From Lumnitzera littorea (taxonomy: Eukaryota; Streptophyta; Magnoliopsida; Myrtales; Combretaceae), in the NCBI GenBank assembly GCA_024138015.1, contig JAMXBB010000011.1, positions 38,197,893 through 38,261,892 of the forward strand: a stretch of DNA of 64,000 nt, given 5' to 3'. Below the pieces are notes generated by a model, which ran no database searches, was not told the origin of the DNA, and worked only from the letters and a program-made list of their open reading frames with translations. Below are positions 34,935 to 46,925 of this stretch, one piece after another. Position 1 is the first letter of the stretch, and the number at the start of each line of letters is the position of its first letter. A program made the position numbers and the translations under genes.

Positions 34935-35119
34935 TGACCATTGCTCAAAATATACAATTTTTCCCTACTTTAAAACTTGCATTTATGCATAAAATTAGTA
35001 AAAACTTGTTAATTTTAAATGAAATCAAAGTTTAAACACAAAATGGATTAACTTGAGTAAAAGTGTCAAAAATGCATGAAAATGGATTAATTTTAGAAGA
35101 ATTTGATTGATTTTATATA

Positions 35120-35124
35120 CTACT
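35120..35124. repeat. Left target site duplication of B2 (ctact)
   Basis: Perfect match to 38587-38591. Confidence 0.75.
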
Positions 35125-38100
35125 TGTACACCCCTAAAATTTTCGATCTAGCTTTTGAAATAAACTCAATTATGTTAGACAATTTAGGAATTGACAAAGC
35201 TAATGAAAGTGAAAACCTTAAAAGAATTAATCAATCACGTAAGAAACTTTTCTATCCTAAATGTATCTAAATGTTAAAGATTTCATTCAAAAGTGATAAA
35301 AACCCTAAAATGATCACCTTAAAGACATATGTGCACTAATTCATCATAATATACCCTAAAACCCTAATTGATAATATAACCCTCATATTTTACCAAATCA
35401 TTAGTAAAAGGTTAGAGATGACCTTCAATCATGCATATATGTTTTGAATCCTCAAGTAGTCCTTTAGAAATTAAGATAATGAATCATAGATTCCATTTAT
35501 CTCTTAAGTATATGATTAAGATAGTATTACATAGAGTTAAGAGTATAGTTGAAGATTAGGTTAAATGTAGTGAACCTTAATATCCTAATTAGTACTTTTC
35601 ATACTAGATATACCAAGTAGTTTACCAAAGGATGTATATAGGATATAAATACCTAAAGTAAGACCTCATCATCTATTTTTACTAATCAATTCACCAAATA
35701 CTTCATTTCCTTAATTTTTCCCTTAATTACTACATTATGTGTACAAAATGGCATAAGCTTAAGGAAAGTTGATCAAGTCAACACATGTTGACTAAAGTCA
35801 ACAATTTGAAAAGTCAACAAAAGACACTAATGCATAAGGAAAAATATCTTAGCATCTAATGATTTCTTTTCTTTTCTTTTCTTTTGGTTTTTCTTTCTTC
35901 CCTTCCCCTTTATTGCCGTCCATTCATTTCCCCTTCTAGACCCCACCATTTCCTTTCTTTCATAATCAAAACAAAGCAAAAGAAACAAAACAAAAAGCCT
36001 CTCCATTACCGTGAGCTTTCTTCTTCCATTTCACTTTCAACACTTTCTTTTTGTCTCCATAATTCCAACACAAACTAAGATATGTGATCAAGTTACTTTA
36101 TGTTGCTTTATATTATTCATTAGTTAGGTAATTAGGTAGATTAGATAAGTAGACATGTGTTATGTGTGATCTTGAAGAAGAGGATATAAAGTTCCCATCT
36201 TTAAGTGTAGGAAGTTAGGAATCATGAAGAAGAGGAAAGGAATTCATGTGTATATGCTTTGAAGTATGTGTACATAAGGAAATACCAAAAGAATACAAGT
36301 ATGAGGATCTTTGTACATGGGTATTTACCATGTACATAACCTAAATTAACATAAAACCTAACTATACATACCTATACTATACTAAATACACACTTGAGAA
36401 CACAAAGGAATGAAATTAGGAAGGTTTTCTTAAGAGAAAAATTAGACATACGAAATTTGTACAAAAATACGTATATGACCATATAGGTATATGAGTATGT
36501 ATACAAGTATAAATACGGTATAAGTATAAGTATATGTATAAGTATATGTATAAGTATGCTATTATACATATAAGTAGAGGAAAGGTATAAGTATATGTAC
36601 ATTATGTATAAGTGTACATAAAATACCTAATCATAAGATAAGGCTTAGGTAAGCAAAAGATGATGCAAGTAATGATGTAATTAAAAGATGACATGAGCCA
36701 TGACATAAGCAAATGATGATATAAGCAATGACATAAGCGAATGATGATATAAGCGATGATATAAGCATAGGTTTATAAAAGAAGAAATAATAAGATTACA
36801 TAAGCACATAACATAGGTATATACATGTACTTAAAAGCCAAAAATCCCTTAAACCTTAAGACACTTCCTAAATTGAATTAAACTTAATCAAGTATATGAA
36901 TTAGTAATACTAATGTAAAATTCCCTAAGTGTAAGAATCTAATGTCTAATTAAATCATTAAATACTATAATAGAATATAAACATAAGCAATAAGAACAAC
37001 TAAACTTCAATAAGATAAAATTTCAATAAATTAAACCCATATCATAAAACACGAGTCTTAATGTCTAAAACAGACATTATCGTGTAAACGTACGTCCGAA
37101 AACGATGAAAAACGACTATAAATTTGTAAATATTGAAAATAGAATGAAAATGTTACATACGATTAGCAATTAGGTTTAATCGAATAAAGGTTGATAGTAA
37201 TCTAAATAGAATTAGGTAGATAGATATCTAGAACCATTAGTTGAGTCAACTACTTATTATCCCTATTATCTCGTAATAATCAAGTGATCCCGACGAGGGC
37301 GAGGATCTCTCGATCGGTTATTACGACTAAAGTGAGTCATCATAGTCAAGTGAGTACTCTCGAGACTCTATACTTGTTTGTGCTTGTAGTTAGTGTATTT
37401 AAATTGAATATCAATAACTTAATGTATGGGGTTTCGGGATATGCGTGTGCTTGATATTGATTGATTATTGTAAGAAATATTGTTAATCATGATAATAAAT
37501 GAATTGATGGTATGATTGATTTTTATATGATTTGGATGGTTTGCTGATATTGATTGATCACCTCATAATTTGACCTAATTATATTTAGCTTATCTTAAAT
37601 TAAAAGGGTCATGCATTATCCATGCATTGCATTTACTTATTACGGCCGTCACTTTACGCGGAGATAAAGAGAGGCCTTACGGGGGTTGTTTATATATATT
37701 AAAGTGTTTCTGTACGATACACTCGTACAACATGACCTTACCCGAACTTACGGGCTTACTAGGCGATGAAGATGCCAACCATCTGGCTGAGGGTCGAGTC
37801 TAGAGATCTCCATTGTAGGGTGTGAGTGTGGACTGCGGGGGCTACCTCACCGCTAGGCGTAGGACTTTGTGAACTACTGGATTTTTAGAAATGGAAATGT
37901 ATTTTTTGTGAAATACGGAATTCAAAGTTATGGGTAAAAACCCAAGTACTAGAGCTCGGTCATGATCGGTACCGATGAATCTCCAACCCTTATCTCGGAG
38001 GGCGTTAAAATCCGATATTATATGCAGTACCGATCAACTGCATATATTGTTTGGCATATTGCGTATACATGCATTCATATGGTTGTAACAATTTATTTGA

Positions 38101-38586
38101 TAACTTGTTTACCAATATAGTATGAGAGATAGCTCACTAAGCTCTTGTAGCTTATTCCCCAATAGTCTTTCTTTTGTAGGTTTACATACGATGGGATTGG
38201 GATAAGTCTCGAGTGTTGAGTGCAAGATGGAGATATGTACATAAGTGTTAGAATTAGTTGAGATCTTTATAGGTGATGCATAAACATTCTTTGTAGAAAG
38301 TATTCACATGTTAGAATTTAATATAATTTAATTTTTCTTTCAGTTTTATAATGTTGGTATATCTTGTCTTATTATTTGGTAGGGGATACCGATTTTCTAC
38401 GATTCTGAGGAATTGTGGGATATCGGACACCCAAAGTAAATTAATTACTTAAAAATCAGTAATCTTAGTGATTAATCATTTAGAGTTTTGCAATCTCTGA
38501 CTTGCAAAGCGATTTCCATATCATGGGTGCACATGTGTTATGGAAATTTTAGGTAATCCTACTAGGCCCCCTATAGGGTCCTGACA
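35125..38586 (+). mobile_element. Solo LTR, family B copy 2 (B2), 3462 bp
   Basis: It starts TGTACACCCCTAAAATTTTC, close to the TGTAACACCCC that opens many plant gypsy LTRs, and ends ctatagggtcctgaca. Perfect 5-bp duplications (ctact) flank it. Removing it rejoins the Athila LTR as ...atactacttgtaagtgcat, which matches the 3' LTR. There is no coding frame and no internal region: it is either a solo LTR of a large-LTR family or a short non-autonomous element. Orientation is inferred from the start motif only. Confidence 0.75.
36517..36553. repeat. GTATAAGTATAT minisatellite in B2
   Basis: About three head-to-tail 12-bp units, inside a wider GTAT/TATAC-rich tract (36470-36610). The same place in B1 holds the TA tract. 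Confidence 0.7.
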
Positions 38587-38591
38587 CTACT
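38587..38591. repeat. Right target site duplication of B2 (ctact)
   Basis: Perfect match to 35120-35124. Confidence 0.75.
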
Positions 38592-38947
38592 TGTAAGTGC
38601 ATGGGGCCTACCATGGTTTTAGTAGCCTCCATCATTTGATCGAGGCTTAACATAAGGAAGCTGGTGAATTTAGCCTACCGATCAATTAGCATGCCCTAAA
38701 GTATTAGGGGTAAAGCAACTTCTTGGATGATCGATCGCAAAAGAGGTTGACATAGTTAACAAAATGAGTAAGGATGGATTTACGCATACTGATCAATCAG
38801 TACCATAAGCATCAATCGATTAGTAGAAGAAACTAGGGTTAAGATTTTTTTTATTAAACCCCAATCCCCCTTAAATAGCTTGTTTCAAAAAACACGGAGG
38901 CAACCTAGAGTTGATACGTATCTACTGATCGATCAATAACCCAAAAA

Positions 38948-38955
38948 TATAAATA
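38948..38955 (+). promoter_or_regulatory. TATA box in the Athila-type 5' LTR
   Basis: TATAAATA, conserved at 55669-55676 in the 3' LTR. It sets the plus orientation. Confidence 0.6.
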
Positions 38956-40141
38956 GTTGCATTTGCAGATAGAAATGCGAACCGCAATTAAGATTTTAGC
39001 ATTGTTAAGTTTCGTTTTGTGAGCTTATTATCTGTTTTCATGCTCTAGGGACTTATATATGATATTTGGTGAATGTTTTATGACTTTGAAGCATATTTAA
39101 GTTTGTTTAATGAGTATTTACTATATTCTCCTTATTTAATCTATTGTTCACTTGTTCTAATCATGTTTACTTGTTCACTAATGGAGTTTGCTCCTATATT
39201 CTTATAATTTATTGTTGTTGTTGTTGATATAATGAGTAGTTAAGTAGTTTTTAGTAGGTTTGTGATAATGTAGATGGTATAACTTTATAGTTATGATACA
39301 GATATATGTATTTAATTAGGATTTTCATTATTGGTATTTCATTTAAACTCTTTAAGGTACGTTTAATGAAATTTTTATTGAGTTTCCTTATGATTATGAG
39401 ATTAAAAGGAAATTAGTCCTAGGAAGTGCCCCTTGAGAATTATTTGTTTTACATAATTATGAGATCGAGAGGAGATTAGTTGTGTAATTCCTTAATTGGG
39501 TCATTAAGTTGGTGAAATGTCAATAAGGGGTTCTTATTCTTATGAGACTGAGAGGAGATTAAGTGTTCCTTATTGAATTTACATTATATTATGCGATTTA
39601 ATAGATTAAGATAGGTTATGAGACCGAGAACAAATTGACCCATAATCTCTATGACTATAATACTTAATTCATGATAGGATTTAAGTATTTAGTTGATTAT
39701 GTAAGGAAATGAGACCAAGAGTAGATTTTTGGTTGCATAGTTGAGTGAGATGTCCTACCTAGGATCTAGCTTAAGTGAATTCCATCAAAATCTAGTTAAA
39801 AACCATTCTGGATATCTTAATGGCATACTCTCACCTCTACTTTGGAAACATATCACAAGCTTACGTCTTTAGTATTCATGTTAATTGTTGCTTTTGTTTC
39901 ATATTTTAATTTCAATTTTAATTGCAAACTCTCTTTTTGATTCACCTAGATTAAAGTAGTAGGTTAGGATTTGGCACTTAATTGAACCCTTCAACCTGGT
40001 GAGTACTCACTAGCATTATTACTGTAGAAGATCCAATACACTAGCGATTAAGAGATTGACATTGTTTTGAAAATTCTCTTTTATAAAGTGTGTCTAAAAA
40101 TATCGTTTTTATCAGTGTTTTATATTGTTCTTGTCAGTTTT

Positions 40142-40159
40142 TGGTGCTACAATAAAGGA
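40142..40159 (+). promoter_or_regulatory. Decayed Athila-type primer-binding site
   Basis: TGGTGCTACAATAAAGGA sits five bases after the LTR. It resembles the TGGCGCC...GGGGA site of Athila elements, with most differences C-to-T or G-to-A. Confidence 0.5.
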
Positions 40160-40530
40160 AAAGGCAATTGTGTTGATATTAGACAAATTAAGGACTCTAA
40201 GCCTAGGCATTAGCATAGCTTTAGTATATTTGTAGTGTAGTCTATAGCCCAGTCTAACTTTTGTTGATTTTGAGTAATTTAGTTATTAAAGTTTCAATCT
40301 TTATTTCTTTTCTTATTCAATCAAGTTGATTTTGCTAGTTTGTTATTAATTTGAGCTAAATCGTAGATAAAGTTTGAAACTTTACAATAGAATTTGTTGA
40401 AAAGTACTAAGACTGTCCCTAATCGATTTGTGTTGAGCTAAGAAGAGTGCTGTTTATATTCTTCCATTGAAACTTGTAGATTATAGTTTTGGCGGTTTGG
40501 TTAGATTGATGAGAAGTGGAATTTAAGATT

Positions 40531-41276
40531 ATTGATATCTATGCAAAGATGGATAAGAGAACTAGTGGAGGAATTTAATCCTAAAATAGTTCGAACTTGT
40601 CACTATAGAATTAGAGAAAGAAGGAGAGATGAGTTAAGAGAAATGGAAAATTAATGAGGACTCCTTAATGGAGGAGATAGAAATGAAGTTAATAGGAATG
40701 AAAATAATAGACATGAAGGAAATGGAAATGGGAATGCTAATAAATGAGCTTTGTGGGAATATTGTGTCCCAAATTTGAATGAAGTTACACCACCTATTAC
40801 TTAGCTAACTATTTGAGCAAATTAAACCTGCTTTGATTCAAATGGTATAACTCAATTAATTTGGTGGAACATCATCCAAAGACCCCCATGAACACATTCA
40901 AAATTTTTTGCAAATATGTGCTATAATGAAAACTAATGAGGTGTCCCACGATGTAATTCGCTTGAGGTTATTTCCATTTTCATTAAAGGATAAGGCTAGA
41001 AGTTGGTTAAATTCTCGACCAAAGACTACCTAGTTCTATCACTACATGGGATGCCTTAGTCCTAAAGTTTCTATCTTATTTCTTTCCCCTAAGTAAAATG
41101 ATGACAACGAGGAATGATATTACCATGTTTAAACAATTGGAGGGGAAGTCACTATTTAAGAGTTAGGAAAGATTTAAAAAGCTATTAAGGAAGTGTCCTC
41201 ATCATGGTTTACCTATGTGGGGCATAGTGAATACTTTTTATGATCGTCTTAGGAGTTCGTTAAGGATGATAGTTGA
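40531..41276 (+). pseudogene. Athila-type gag, left part
   Basis: An Arg-rich stretch near 40600 (CHYRIRERRRDELREMEN) is followed by VPNLNEVTPPIT near 40765. The core reads HEHIQNFLQICAIMKTNEVS and IRLRLFPFSLKDKARSWLNS near 40890-41010. In another frame it continues as RNDITMFKQLEGKS and ERFKKLLRKCPHHGLPMWG. These are conserved Athila gag blocks. Stops and at least two frame changes break it. At 41276 it is cut by B3. The last 82 bases (41195-41276) recur on the right side of B3. Confidence 0.78.
41195..41276 (+). repeat. 82-bp gag duplication, left copy
   Basis: Encodes CPHHGLPMWGIVNTFY. It aligns with 45237-45317 with 8 substitutions (6 transitions) and one missing base. Confidence 0.85.
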
Positions 41277-44200
41277 TGTACCCTGCAAATTTTAAGTGAC
41301 AATCTAAGTAGTTGGAAACACCCTTTGAATATTCTTGAGGATCAACCAAACTAAGAATCAAGCTTAATATAAAAGTCTTGTAATAACTGACTTCACAATT
41401 ATAATCCAACTTGAGAACTATTAAACTCATTGTCAACCCTTGAATTAACCAAAACCCTAAGCTTCTAAGTATAGTAGAATACTTTCGAACTTGTAAAAAC
41501 CCTAAGACAAAAAGATCAAGAACCTTAATACCAACTCGAATGTTTGAAATCCCTAAAACTTAATGGCAACCTCTAACTTACTAAAACCCTAAACCCTAAA
41601 ATGTAATAAGAACTTTCAAGCTTATCAAAACCCTAAATGAAAAATCTAAAACTTAAGTATTAAGTTGAATACATGAGAACTCTATATTGAAAGCCTAAAC
41701 CTAACTAAGCTTAAACTAATCCAAAGATAGTTATAACCTATTATGAAAACCAATTTGAGAACAAGAAATATTTAAGAACTAAGCACTAACTTAGCTACTT
41801 AAATAAGATAATTAAGTAGGACATTTCAAGAGTGGGATTTTGGAGAGCTTCGTATAAGGGCTAGGACTGGCCACCTTCTATCTAATTTCCCTTGCAATTT
41901 AAGTTCAAACAAACCAAAGTCAAGAGTGTAAACCCAGTTGACTTGTAACTTAGAAATTTCCCATGAGTTTAGACATGATAACCTTGAATTCCCTAGACAA
42001 GTTATACCATTTAAGGAAAAAGTTAACTTAACCATTTTTGGAATAAACCAAAAGTAAGGATTGATGGGACAACAAACCATACCCCAAAGCCACCTATACC
42101 ACCGATTGGAGAAGGAAGTAAGGTATGCCATCTTTTCATCCTTTTTCTCACTTGTAACTTCACAATTAATAACCACTCAAAAAGTTTACACGAACCACCA
42201 CAACCCATAGATTATGCATCACTTTAACACATCAATGTGACAAGATTTGAGGAGAAAACCCTAAAGCCAAAACCAACCATCTAAAGCTTCTAAATACCAT
42301 TCGCCCTTCCATTTCTTTTTAAGACAAACAAAACTTAAGCAAGTCAAGAAAGATCTACCCAAACATACCATCTTCACCGCTCATAAACACACATAAGCCA
42401 TATGCTAACCACCCGATTTTAGTACCTTAGATTTAGCCTTAAAGAGACACCCCTAAACACCACCCTACACTTAGTTATTTGAGAAGACTTTTGAGCACCA
42501 ACAAGCACCTAAAACATAGGATTTAAGGAGTCAAGGGTCGCCAAGGGAGAGGGATTAAAGCTAAGAGCCAAGAGAGTCTCAAGTGGAGCACAAACTACCG
42601 TCCAATTACCTAGTATAGTATATCTCATTTTCAAATGTCTTCAAAACACAATGCACATAGTTCCATTTCATGTTTTTGTAAATATATCATGTATGTTAAA
42701 GTTTCTCCTAGCTAGGATAAGTGATAGCTTTCCTGAAGTTTCCTTACAAGTGATAAGACATAAATAGCTTAAGATTGTTTTCCTCTTAGTGTACATGTAT
42801 GTTGTAGTATAGCCTTGTAACTTAAAGAAACCATAAAAATAAGCTTCTGTAAGGCTTCCTAAGGTGCTGGACATGAGGTCTAAGAATGTTTCAAAAGTGT
42901 TATCTTTATTTATATTAAGTTTCTCATGCGTCAAATTAACCGTAAGAGTTATAAATATCATTATCTGAAGCTTAGGTGAAGAAATCATCACATAAAAGCC
43001 TAACTTAAAGCATTACGCCTAAGAGTTATACATGTTCTACTAGAATGATCTACTTAAAAGGAGTAAGACAAGAATGAGTTAAAGTACAAATAGTGTAAAG
43101 CCTTAGTTAAGCACCTAAGCTAATAAAATAAGTAGTTAAGTTTGAAAAATGGGTTTAGGAACCAAAGAAAAAAACTTACTAGATTTGTGATTAACTTTTA
43201 ATCCACTTAAATACTCTTAAAAATATACTAATTAAAGTGAAAAAACTAACCAAGGCTAGTAGCACAAGTGCTAAGAGCCTAAAACCCATAAAACAAGCTC
43301 AAAACTCCTAATCGGGCCTTGTGAAACTTTTTGACCAGCAAGTTAAGGTTAAGACAAAGATGGCATAAAGCTCATAAAAAGCCTACATTAAGTTTTCCAA
43401 GCCCATCAAAGTGATAAGTATTACTAATGTAAGAAATCGAGCCCATCTTTGATCATAAAAGCCACTTAAAAATCTAGGAAGTGCAAGATAGTGACAAGGC
43501 CAAAAATATTAAATGAAAAACTAATCTTAAGAAAGTAATTCAACATAAATAAAAGTTCCAAACCCAAGACCTAATAAATTCCCTAAGTAGTAAAAGGCTC
43601 GATAATAAATTTAAGCTCAAAAGGAAACCCAATCTATAGAGATGCTATTGTTCTAGCCTATAACGAAAATTTCAGGCCCCATCTCTCAAATATGACCATA
43701 CCATGTGAAAGTATACTAAAAAACAATGAAAATCAACTATAAGATCCCGAAAATCGAATTTAAAAAGAGAAAGTTATAAGCAATTGAAGATTTAGCTTAA
43801 TCGAGAAAAATTTAAGGCTAAGTCAAGAGTATAACTTTAATAGAACCTTAGGTTAATATTATAATATATCAAATCCTTACGATACTATGTTTACTTTGAT
43901 TAGGGGACTTTGATCTTAGAGATGACCTACCTTCGAATTATTGTGATTAGTAGCTATGGTAAAGTGAGTGACTCCTGATGACTTCATGTTTGATTTTGCT
44001 TATAGTTTAGTTGCACTAAAGTGATAGAATATAAATTGGTTGCATGAGGGGTATAGGGAATGCATGTTTATGGATTCATGATTGATTGCATGACTTAATA
44101 ATTAGATATGAATAAAAAATACTTGTGTGATTGAATTATATATTATCGATATGGTATGAAAATGCTTGATCACCCAAGTAGTTGGACATAAGTATTTATT

Positions 44201-45236
44201 TGATTATGAATTAAAGTGAGTCATGCATGGTACATCATTGCATCATAATTATATCAACTGTCATCTTACATAGAAGGTGGAAAGGGGCTCATAGGAGCAG
44301 GAGCTCCTAAAGGGATTAGTTAAGCACATTATGCCATGTTATTGAGTTTCTATTCTAACTTACAGGCTTACTAGGCACTAGGGGATGTTAAACTGTTTGG
44401 CTAAGGGTTGTGTCTTGTAACTTTTGCTTAAGGCGTGTGATGTGGACAATAAAGGTCACTATACCGCTAGACTTGGGAATTTTAAGTCTTAAAAAGATTA
44501 TGTGCTTTATTAAAGTAAAGTATATTATATATATATATGAGTATATGTACGTAAGTTGATTTGAGCACGTAGATGCAATTTTGAATAAAAACCCAGGTGC
44601 TAAAACTTGGTTATTGGTTTGTATCGGTTAATGATCTCCAACCTTAACTACAAAGGGCAAAATTTCTACGTTGCATACAGTTCCTAAGTTACTACATGTA
44701 TTGTTTAGTATACTGCTAGTTACATGCATTCATTTTGATTATTAATTTTTTGCTTATAAGGCATGTTAGAGGAATTAGCTCGTTAAGCATAAGCTTATAC
44801 CCCCTTAGATTCCTTTTGTTGCAAAGCCATCTACTAGCTAAGTCGGGCTATGGAATGCCCAAGGTTAGTCTCGAGCAAGGACAAGATTGTGAGTTATTTG
44901 GAGTGAAGGAAAGAACTGCTTAGTATTAACCAAGACTTTATGAATTTCATTATATTATGTTGCTAAACCTTCATTAGCCATTTGGACTACTTATTACTGT
45001 TACCATTATTTTGGGAACATAATGTTCCGTACATTTAAATTTGATAACATGTCTTTAATTAATAAAGATAGTTATTTTGCTATGCTATTATTTATTTATG
45101 TGACCGATAGTAACTAAAAGTAGAAGTAGCCTAGTACATCATGTAGAAGTGCAATGATTGACAAGGAGGTTAATTATCAACCTTCGTATGATATACGGCG
45201 ATCTATCATAACATAGGTACTGTTTAGGTCGTAATA
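41277..45236 (+). mobile_element. Family B LTR copy 3 (B3), 3960 bp
   Basis: It starts TGTACCCTGCAAATTTT, like B2, and ends ggtcgtaata, which fits GGTCGTGACA with two transitions. Blocks shared with B1/B2 in order: 'gaaaatcaactataagatcc' region near 43720, the duplicated-stem region near 44370-44470, and 'gattgttt/ctccaacctt' near 44640. No coding frame: open frames such as 41826-42176 are shadows. The flanks are an 82-bp gag duplication, not matching 5-mers. Confidence 0.65.
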
Positions 45237-45317
45237 GTCCCCATCATGGTTTACCCATGTGGGGCATAGTGAATACTTTCTATAATGGTCTTAGGAATCA
45301 GTTAAGGATGATGTTGA
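45237..45317 (+). repeat. 82-bp gag duplication, right copy
   Basis: Second copy of the block at 41195-41276. The gag frame continues from here. Confidence 0.85.
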
Positions 45318-45890
45318 TGCTACCGCTAAGGAACCATAATGAACAAAACTGCTGAAGATGCATATAATATGTTTGAACAAATGGCTTCACATGCTCATGG
45401 TTGGTATTTTAAGAGAGCTTAACCAATGAGGGTAGCGAATGTAAGTGAAGAGGAGGAAATAAGGCAATTTAGAGCTTAAGTTACCTGCTTACTGCTTAAT
45501 TTACTCTAATAGAAAAAACCAAACAAGTTAGTACCCTTAGTAAAAGTAAGCAACCTTATGAGTATTGTTATGTTTGTGGTGAATGAGGGCATTAGAGTCC
45601 AATTGGAAATCCCTTTGTCCCATGAAGAGATAGTTAAGAAGAATAAGTTAACACATCAGGGAATTTCAAGTAAGGATAAAGAAACTATAACTCTTACTCA
45701 AACACTTATTACCTTGGTTGGAGAGACCATCCTAACTTATCATGGGAAGGTAACCAAGGAAGAGGATTTAATGGAGGTTTTCAAGGACCTAAGACATGAG
45801 TTGGTTATCATCAATTTCAATTTCTACCTCTACCCACGTAAGGTTCAAAGGAAGAATCCATAGAATAGTCATTGAGAAATTTCATTCAAA
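45237..45890 (+). pseudogene. Athila-type gag, right part
   Basis: After the repeated block the frame reads NKTAEDAYNMFEQMASHAHG and, after a TAA, PMRVANVSEEEEIRQFRA, matching the C-terminal half of Athila gag. The open part 45558-45863 begins after a decayed zinc-knuckle region (EYCYVCG, then a stop and GH-like residues). Its later part (KDLRHELVIINFNFYLY) I do not recognise. Confidence 0.7.
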
Positions 45891-46459
45891 AATGTGATTC
45901 TAGAATGAATGCCCAAGAGGTTACCTTGCAAGAGATGCATAGATGGACGGTTTGATGCCATTTGAACAAACCCATAAGGTAACTACCTAGCAAAACTGAA
46001 CAAAAAGTAAAAGAACTAGTTAGAACATCTAGTGGAAATGGTAAGGATGCTAGTTTAGGAGAAAAGGAGTTTTGTTTTAGTGGAAAACAAGTCTTTAAAA
46101 GTAAGTATTTAAGACCAAAAGATCTCGTTGAGGAGCAAGATGAACTTGGTAGTGAAGGAATATTTACAGAGGAGAAGTTAATGACTATGATTGAGAGGAA
46201 TCCTGATGATGAAGTTGAGGAGGATCTAAGTGAGGAGGAGATTAAAGAAGAAGCACCTAGTGATGATGATGTGTACAATTTGGAGGCAACTAGAATAAAG
46301 GAAGTTAGTATGGGAGAGGATCTAAGTGAGGAGGAACTAGAAGAGGATTCTAGCAAATATGAAGGCATGGAAATTGATGAATCTAAGGAGAAGAACATTG
46401 AGAAGTTTGAATCTAAATAGGTAAGAGAAGTAAGTTTTAGAACAGAAACCTAATATTGA
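45891..46459 (+). pseudogene. Acidic gag-protease linker with an internal repeat
   Basis: The open stretch 46181-46420 is very acidic and contains EDLSEEEIKEEAPSDDD and, 30 residues later, EDLSEEELEEDSSKYE: a direct internal repeat. It lies between gag and protease of the Athila-type element and is probably part of its polyprotein, not a separate gene. The Ser-rich frame on the other strand (46398-45886) is its shadow. Confidence 0.5.
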
Positions 46460-46925
46460 TGAATCCAAGAATGTGGACATAGTACTTAAGGAGAAGGGTG
46501 CTTGTAGTTTCCTGTTTCCTTGCAAATTAGATGATTTAGGGAGATTTACCCATCCATGTACCATACTAGATAATTTTTTTCCGAGAGTGCTTTTAGATAT
46601 TGGAGCATCAAATAACTACATGTCAGGGAAAACTATGTAGGAATTAGGACTAGAGAACTTTATGAAGACAAGCTCATATTACATCCGAACCATCGATAGA
46701 GGTTAGCCCAAACCTTTAGAAGAACTCCACTTCATACCCATTAATGCTGGACCATGTGACTTCTTAGATGATTTCATAGTAATGGATATGAAAGATGAGG
46801 AGTAACCCTTAGTTTTTGGAAGATCGTTCTTGGCTACCTCACGAGCTATAGTGGACATGAAAGAGAGAGTGATTATCTTAGAAAGTGGAGCAAAGAAAGC
46901 GATCCTCCAAGTCAAAAAATGACTT
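46460..46925 (+). pseudogene. Athila-type protease
   Basis: The frame reads GACSFLFPCKLDDLGRFTHP, then FPRVLLDIGASNNYMSG and PLVFGRSFLATSRAIVDMKE. The active-site Asp (46596-46598) is kept in the D-x-G-A-S context normal for this lineage. TAG stops occur after GKTM, after DRG and after KDEE, each where Gln or Glu/Trp would be expected. Instead of reverse transcriptase, untranslated DNA follows. Confidence 0.75.

Larger units (their letters stand above)
34935..40136 (+). repeat. 5' LTR of the Athila-type element, split by B2
   Basis: 34935-35124 and 38592-40136 match 48543-49015 plus 55564-56874 of the 3' LTR. About 1.73 kb of LTR remains after removing B2. TATA box at 38948-38955. The R/U5 part carries five spaced copies of a 'gagaccgagaggagatta'-like motif (39390-39730). 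Confidence 0.82.

Noticed and set aside
41826..42208. Overlapping open frames (116 and 61 codons, minus) in B3
   Set aside because: Two frames over the same bases, no domain, not present in B1 or B2 as far as I can see.
45886..46398. 170-codon Ser-rich open frame (minus), the longest in the window
   Set aside because: It is the shadow of the acidic GAA/GAG-rich gag-protease linker on the other strand; runs of Ser come from TCC/TCT complements.
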